Assembly (NCBI RefSeq): GCF_020520425.1 | Contig: NC_079488.1 | Location: forward strand, 86,037,285 to 86,101,284 | Reading direction: 5' to 3' | Source of the DNA: Spinacia oleracea | Taxonomy: Eukaryota > Streptophyta > Magnoliopsida > Caryophyllales > Amaranthaceae | Length of the DNA: 64,000 bases | Shown: positions 58,171 to 64,000 of the stretch, one piece after another | Position numbering within the stretch: the first letter of the stretch is position 1 | How the letters are laid out: each line of letters starts with the position of its first letter | Translations under genes and position numbers: made by a program | Notes under the pieces: generated by a model | What the model was told of the DNA's origin: nothing | Databases searched by the model: none | Seen by the model: the letters and a program-made list of their open reading frames with translations, nothing else

Positions 58171-58208
58171 GATGAGGATGAGGATGAGGATGAGGATGAG
58201 GATGAGGA
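58171..58208. repeat. (GATGAG)6 in the 5' UTR of RSL-a
   Basis: Six perfect GATGAG hexamers, CTCATC in the sense of the gene, between the TATA box and the ATG. Confidence 0.9.
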
Positions 58209-58225
58209 TAGATAGATGATTGCTC

Positions 58226-58233
58226 CTTATATA
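58226..58233 (-). promoter_or_regulatory. TATA box of RSL-a
   Basis: TATATAAG on the minus strand about 205 bp upstream of the ATG, giving a 5' UTR of roughly 170-180 nt that contains the hexamer repeat. Confidence 0.55.
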
Positions 58234-61025
58234 TGTCTACAACAGAAGAAATAAATAGAAGCACTAGAATTGACCTTGCCATAAACAGTTTTCTGTTTAA
58301 CTAAATGATTAGCTGTTGAGGATGATTAACAAATATTAATGTCACTATCCATTTACATCAGCAGCTTGCACGAGTCTACTTGGATGGGCCCATGACAACT
58401 CATAGCAAGTACTTTAGTTATATGGTTGGTGGTCACAAAATAATACAACGTTGGTCCGTCCGTCCAGAATTAGTTATCACATTGTCCCAACTTCTTATAT
58501 GTCGACATATGTAACAAATTATGTATTACAAAAATGTTTGTAATTTGATTTTCTTATATAAAAGGTGATTAACATATTGTCGACATTCTAAATCGATTAG
58601 TATGTGTGCAGTGTGAGTGTGTGACTACTAATTCCGGACAAAAAAATGAAATGAGAGATGGGGAATGTACATTAACATGAACAAGCTAGAATCATGAACA
58701 AGAATGAAGAAATGGTTACACATACAGTCCAATGATTGATGAGAGAATGTAGTACGAATTATATAATTGGTAGTACCAGACAAATAAGTGGTTTGTTTAA
58801 AATAATATAAAGGGAGGGAATAAAATTTTAGGATGGGGGGTTAGAGAAAGAATCGTAGCTCTTAGCAAGTTGCAAGGACGTGCAGTGAGTTCTGTAATCT
58901 GTATGTTTAATGGAAAATAAAAAAGACCAAGTTAGAGATCTTTGAAGCTACAAATAAGACCTTTTTAAACAATAAGAGAATATACTTTGATACAGACAAA
59001 TATCTGCTTACGCTATTTTTTGATTACTCATGTCCTCTTCAATGTTCTGTAATTTGGTCAAAAAATAAAATAATCAGGATTATTGGATGAGTGCTTGTTG
59101 TTTGATGAGTTATTTCCACAATAGCCCCTGATCCAACAACTGCATCTGGGTACTGTTAATAGCCCCTGATCCAACAACTGCATCTGGGTACTGTTAATAG
59201 CCCCTGATCCAACAACTGCATCTGGGTACTGTTAATAGCCCCTGATCCAACAACTGCATCCGGGTACTGTTAATAGCCCCTGATCCAACAACTGCATCTG
59301 GGTACTGTTAATAGCCCCTGATCCAACAACTGCATCCGGGTACTGTTAATAGCCCCTGATCCAACAACTGCATCTGGGTACTGTTAATAGCCCCTGATCC
59401 AACAACTGCATCTGGGTACTGTTAGGCTAAGGACCTTGTTCTACCTCCCTAGACAGTTATAGGGATATTCTTTCAAGGGAACAAGATCATGTGTGACTTG
59501 GCGAACAGATTATGTACTTTCTAGTTCATGCACCGTATAAACAATTCACCAAACAAACTTCTGTCTTGTGTGTGATCCATCTTTGTTTACTATATGATCG
59601 CCTAGTCGTGAACAAGTTTGTTTGGTTGATACTTGATAGGCAGGACTTGTTAATTTGTTATACTGTTACGGACTTACAAATATGTGTCCTATTTGGATGA
59701 ATGCACGGTGTTTAACGTGTAATATCCAAACATGTTAAAAGGCTGAAGCCCTGATCGAGGGCTTAAGTGTGAATATGTGGAGAGGGAGTGAAAAAGTGTA
59801 CAAGTTTAGTAAATGAAATTAGTAAGTCGAAAGATGTTTAGCGTTTAGTAAACAAAATCAGGTAATCGAATATGAATGTGGACAAAACAGGTAAATTTGT
59901 TTAACATGATTAAAATGAAGACAGGTAGCAGAAACACTGTGAAAAGCATCCGTTAACCAAACCAGGCCCAGCAAGAAGGCTATTAATCATTCACTGGAAA
60001 TATCAGAAAATCCTTGGAAGATCTATAATCTATATCATCTGTCAAGGCCGTGATGAGTTGATCTAATCAAGCAATAATAGAGATCCCCTAGTACCTCTTG
60101 TGCCTGTCTAATCTTTGTTATCATAATCATGGTGGGTTACAATGGTCAATATCGATATCCCTACTACATACTGGCACCTGTGTCCATTGGCACGGTCCTG
60201 GGATGGAAGTCACAAGTTTATAAATTACCACCACAACTGTGGTGCCACTGCCACTTGTGGGATGAGCTCTTCCCCTAAAACATCGCCAGCTGCCCTTGTT
60301 GGCTTCAGCTATAAAGATTGTTTTCACTTGATTTTTTACAGCTAGCTATCATTTCAATCACAACTTACTGACCATCTTAATGAACTTGATTTTGTTTTTT
60401 TACTTTACTGTTATTTTTTCTTTCTTTTCTAACTTCTCTGTTTTTCTTCTTTTCAAAATGCACCTTAAGATGCAATAATTATAAAAACCAACTTTCTTAT
60501 AGCTTGTGAATTAAGTAATCCAATCAGAAACTTAACCCATTCTCATTTCTCAACTCAAACTTTGCTACATATTCCAAGACAAATCAACATGCTTTTTGCA
60601 ACTTTGACACATCAAGTTAGTAAGTTACTACTTAGCAAAGTTTTTATGTTTTATGTGAATCATCCAAAAATATTACATTCGCAACCAAACCAATCAACGA
60701 CGAGTCCATCAAGAACAAACCACCGTAACTCATTAAGAAGCTAAGCAATGTATTTCGAACAAGGTCCAGTATGATAATAATAAATAATAAATGGCCACAA
60801 AAAATTGGAGATCCGATCCGTGTAAATTAATATAATATAAAATGTAATATATCTGTCACCCGCTTTTATTTGCAGGTTTCAGGAAAAAAATGGGTTGGCA
60901 TTGTAACTTAGCATAATAGTATAAGATTACAAAGGCCTAGCTAGTTATTATTAGTGTTGGTATTATGTGTGTTTCAAGTTTACAAGAGGCAGATGTATCA
61001 TGTATGATGTATGTAGTCAGGAATA
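58234..61025. other. Intergenic region between the two RSL genes
   Basis: Holds the promoter of RSL-a (right of 58,233), the 38-bp minisatellite at 59,120-59,423, and the 3' flank of RSL-b. Short frames near 60,127-60,345 occur on both strands over the same bases and have no recognised domain. No gene is supported. Confidence 0.6.
59120..59423. repeat. Minisatellite, 8 x 38 bp
   Basis: Eight head-to-tail copies of a 38-bp unit that starts AATAGCCCCTGATCCAACAA and ends GGGTACTGTT. The copies are almost identical: only one position varies (CATCTGGG in copies 1-3, 5, 7, 8; CATCCGGG in copies 4 and 6). There are no spacers, so this is a satellite-type array, not a CRISPR array. Confidence 0.97.
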
Positions 61026-62660
61026 TCATAGTAACGAGTTGATCTTTGAATCAAGACCAATGTCCATTCCATTGTATGCAAGAGGCGCATACATCCATAA
61101 ATCGTCTGAACTCAATAGCTGCAAGGAACAAATAAATCAATCCAAGATATTAGATCATCATCATGGACTATAATATTTCCATTTTAAACTATTCTTTCAA
61201 TAAAGCCAGCCTTCTATTATTTACATTTTGTTTTTTTATTTATTAATGTAATTATGATACTATTTCAATTGGTCATTGTCTTGTCTTCTCGTTTTTGAAC
61301 TTTAAACCCGGCTTGATTATATATATAGTTCCCGAATGAGATGTGGAGTATTATATATGGTCATTTGTTGAAATGAAGCCATGATGTCCTTTTCTGATCA
61401 TATGATAAAACGCCTACATAAAGGATGTCAGTCATGATATCTCGTTTTATACCTTAATTTGTTGCTGTAAAAATTTGACATACTGGACAGCTTCTTCAAG
61501 CATTGTGCTTATGTCAACCTGTCAACCAGAATCAAAACGTACCATATATGAGATACTCACTTTTCCACGAAAATGGTAAATGGAAAAAACAGACAATTAC
61601 CTTGGTTCCATTAGGAACAAGATTCTGCAGGATTCTTAGTCGTTCATTTATCCGCTCTCTCCTTTTCTGCAGAAAATTGAAATGAAAAGCAATTGCTAAT
61701 GAATGATGAATCAAAATCTATATATATCCATAATCCATTGCTCGATCGATATTGTAGGATTAAAATGGTTACCCTGGCGTAGAGACTTTGAGGGTCTGTT
61801 GCAGCACCCCTGCTAGCTCTTGTTTTTCCATTCAAGATGACAGTTGTAGTACTAGTTTCCTTTGAGCCCTCTTCTTCGGAACTGCTACTTGAGTTGTGCT
61901 TATTAAGGTCAGCAGAATTATCTTGGTCATCACAACTACTTTTCTGATTCTTCTTTGTCCTAATGTTCCTCTTCCCTTTCTGAACATACAATGCAATAAT
62001 CAGACATTATTTATTTATATTATAATGTGAAAGGCATAATATGATTAACTAGTTGACCACTATAATTAAAGCGCGCTATAAAACATTGAGTCTTACCTCT
62101 GAAATTCGAGGTCTTTTCCTTGCACTCTCATGACTGCTTCTATCTTCAGAAGCTGGCTCAATTTCATATTCTTGTTTCAGCTGCAAATGCTTATTATCCG
62201 AATATTCTGGTTGATCATCAAAGCTGCCACCGCAGCTCATTTCTAGATTCAAGCTGTCACTTGTTTCCATGGGATTACCAGCTGGAAGGCGTTGGATAAA
62301 GTTTTTGGCAGCAGATGGGCATAAATCAACAGGGAAATGGCATGAGCTATCATTATTATTAGCTACAAAAAAATGATAGTTTTCATGATAAGGGTATGCA
62401 ATATTATTACTACTGCTGCTGCCACTATAGCTACTCCCTTGAGACAAACAATACAAGTTAGAATTGTTTTCATCAGTTGAAAAGAAAGAGCCATTGTCAC
62501 CCTCCGTCATACCAGAGTAACAAGAGGATGACAACACCAAGCTCGATGATTCTAGCTCGTTATCAAGGGAACAATTAGGAAACAACTGAGCCATAAAATC
62601 GGCCTCATCATTAACACAAACTCCGTTAAAGGAGCTCCATTCTCCCCCGTCCATCATCAT
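61026..62660 (-). CDS. RSL: RSL-class bHLH transcription factor (copy b)
   Basis: A tandem paralogue of the gene at 56,415-58,021. Five exons, minus strand: 62660-62097, 61979-61773, 61666-61601, 61518-61453, 61118-61026; 331 aa. Exons 3, 4 and 5 have exactly the same lengths (66, 66, 93 nt) and phases as in copy a. Three ATGs in a row open the frame (62,660, 62,657, 62,654). The N-terminus (DGGEWSSFNGVCVNDEADFM) matches copy a; the middle is Ser/Asn-rich and diverged, with the nuclear-type KGKRNIRTKK patch conserved. Then [18 protein letters not shown], the bHLH ([16 protein letters not shown]; helix 2 [17 protein letters not shown]) and LLSSDDLWMYAPLAYNG. Its bHLH region and tail are nearer the Arabidopsis bHLH84/85 consensus than copy a. 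Expected role: root-hair or other tip-growing cell expansion programmes; this is by family, not shown here. Confidence 0.93.
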
Positions 62661-62661
62661 T

Positions 62662-62721
62662 TTTTGGTTTTGGTTTTGGTTTTGGTTTTGGTTTTGGTTT
62701 TGGTTTTGGTTTTGGTTTTGG
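62662..62721. repeat. (TTTTGG)10 in the 5' UTR of RSL-b
   Basis: Ten perfect hexamers starting two bases upstream of the first ATG (CCAAAA in the sense of the gene). A GAATT pentamer run follows at about 62,746-62,771. Both lie between the TATA box and the start codon. Confidence 0.95.
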
Positions 62722-62824
62722 TGTTGTGTGTTACAAGTAAGTTAGAATTGAATTGAATTGAATTGAATTGAAGAAGCTAGATTTTTGTTCGAGCTTGAGA
62801 GAAATAATGATGCACTAGGACACA

Positions 62825-62832
62825 TATTTATA
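62825..62832 (-). promoter_or_regulatory. TATA box of RSL-b
   Basis: TATAAATA on the minus strand about 165 bp upstream of the ATG. Confidence 0.6.
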
Positions 62833-64000
62833 GTCACAAGCTAAAAGATCGAGCAAGTTGGAGATTGACTTGGTTAATAGTAAAACGACAGTTTTGTTGT
62901 GTAGCTACTTCTAAATGATTGATGGGGCCTCTGCAGGCCCTTACACACATATATGATATATACTAGAAAAACTAATATGGGGAATAAACTAAGAGAAGTA
63001 CATAAAACCCTTTTGATGGCTTAGAGGCCTTAAACATATAATTAAAAAACGAATAACACGTTAACTATTGCAATCAGTGAAAAGGGACCTTTATTTCATA
63101 ATGTAAGTATGATTTGGTGCTAAGGCACAAGGAGAATTATATCCTGCGAATTGCAGGGACGTGGTATTATATTTTATTGGATTTAAATTCGACTAATTAT
63201 ATATCTTATTAAAAAACTACATTTTGACATTCCAAAAGCTATAGGTAGTTGTTATGACAATAAATTCAGCTTAGGACCAGGACATCAGAGAAGAGGAAAC
63301 TTCATAACCCACATTGAACAAGACAAAATATTTTCCTAATCCTTAAAAGAGTTGGTCTAATTTATCCAAATTAAACCCAAAAAAATCACAACATTTTAAC
63401 TGTCAAATTCTGTTTTCTGAATACACAAATTATGAATAAGATAGATGATTATGGACTTATGTTGCCTTACACTCTAATTAGTCCATGTCTGTTTCCTCTG
63501 TTCATAATATGGTGCGAATATCTGCATCATATCTGTGTCCGTTTCCATGCACCGATGTCAAAAACAAACATTGAAGAAGAATATTAGTGAATGTATGTAG
63601 TGTCTAGTAATGCATTAATATATTGAACATTGACAAAATGGAATTACAGTACAGGGTTTTGGTGCCATAAAAAGACAATGCTCAGATAATCTAAACACTA
63701 GCTAGACTGTGATTGGACCAGGTAGCTATTCCTGATTGGATACGAAAATGAAAAGGCGAACAAATAATATGGATGGATAATGATTGACAGAAGAGGGTAG
63801 AAATGATTAAGAGCAATGATAGATAGCCCAGATTTTATAATACGATAGCCAATGATAATTAACAGACACTGATTACTGATTAGTGATTACTAATCACTGA
63901 TTGGTGCTAGTTCCAGGGATAATCAGGACAAATGAGTATAAAATGTCATATTAAATATTTTTCCTTAATGTGCCCCTAGCTAGCTAGCTAGCTCTCTGTT
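62833..64000. other. Upstream region of RSL-b, no further gene
   Basis: AT-rich promoter-side DNA to the end of the window. Contains a small palindrome at about 63,879-63,896 and a (CTAG)n-like GCTAGCTAGCTAGC run near 63,980. Nothing coding seen. Confidence 0.55.

Noticed and set aside
59120-59423. Regular direct repeats considered as a CRISPR array
   Set aside because: The units are directly contiguous without unique spacers, and this is a plant nuclear genome.
60127-60345. Mirror ORFs on both strands between the RSL genes
   Set aside because: Neither strand shows a known motif, and short opposing frames like this are expected by chance.

Overview
This 64 kb window is nuclear DNA of a flowering plant. 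It is AT-rich, its host genes have GT-AG introns, and most of it is nested transposable elements. The recognisable host proteins are plant families: a vacuolar sorting receptor, two RSL-type bHLH factors and a secreted cystine-knot peptide. The knottin and the frequent 'ACTCCGTA'-like strings in the repeats remind me of Caryophyllales (Amaranthaceae, e.g. spinach or beet relatives). That placement is an impression, not proof.

Left part (1-29,200) is transposon-dominated. It holds several Helitron-type ends, a Stowaway-like MITE, hAT-like elements with 8-bp target duplications, Mutator-like fold-back elements, a LINE remnant and a 2.8 kb solo LTR. The main object is an almost pristine Ty1/copia element of the Sirevirus type (9,633-19,462; TSD GGTTG; LTRs differing at about five positions). 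It carries intact gag, pol and a third, env-position ORF, and sits inside an older Helitron (9,152-19,573, minus strand).

Middle part (29,200-44,150). A small intact gene encodes a secreted six-cysteine knottin-like peptide (29,321-29,584). After a stretch of decayed repeats comes a second complete copia element (32,288-44,144; TSD CTTTA; 1.4 kb LTRs, about 1% diverged). Its gag-pol is broken by two frame changes near 39,005-39,125. Its 4.2 kb leader hosts a Mutator-like fold-back element (34,215-35,778).

Right part (44,700-64,000) is genic. A 12-exon vacuolar sorting receptor gene of the VSR3/VSR4 clade (44,738-54,781, plus strand, 634 aa) has a 4.65 kb ninth intron enlarged by repeats. It is followed, convergently, by two tandem minus-strand RSL class bHLH genes (58,021-56,415, 323 aa; 62,660-61,026, 331 aa) with matching five-exon structure. 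Their intergenic space contains an 8 x 38 bp minisatellite. Both RSL genes carry a hexanucleotide repeat between TATA box and ATG. The exon models were built by hand from splice sites and frame, and each sums to an uninterrupted reading frame.
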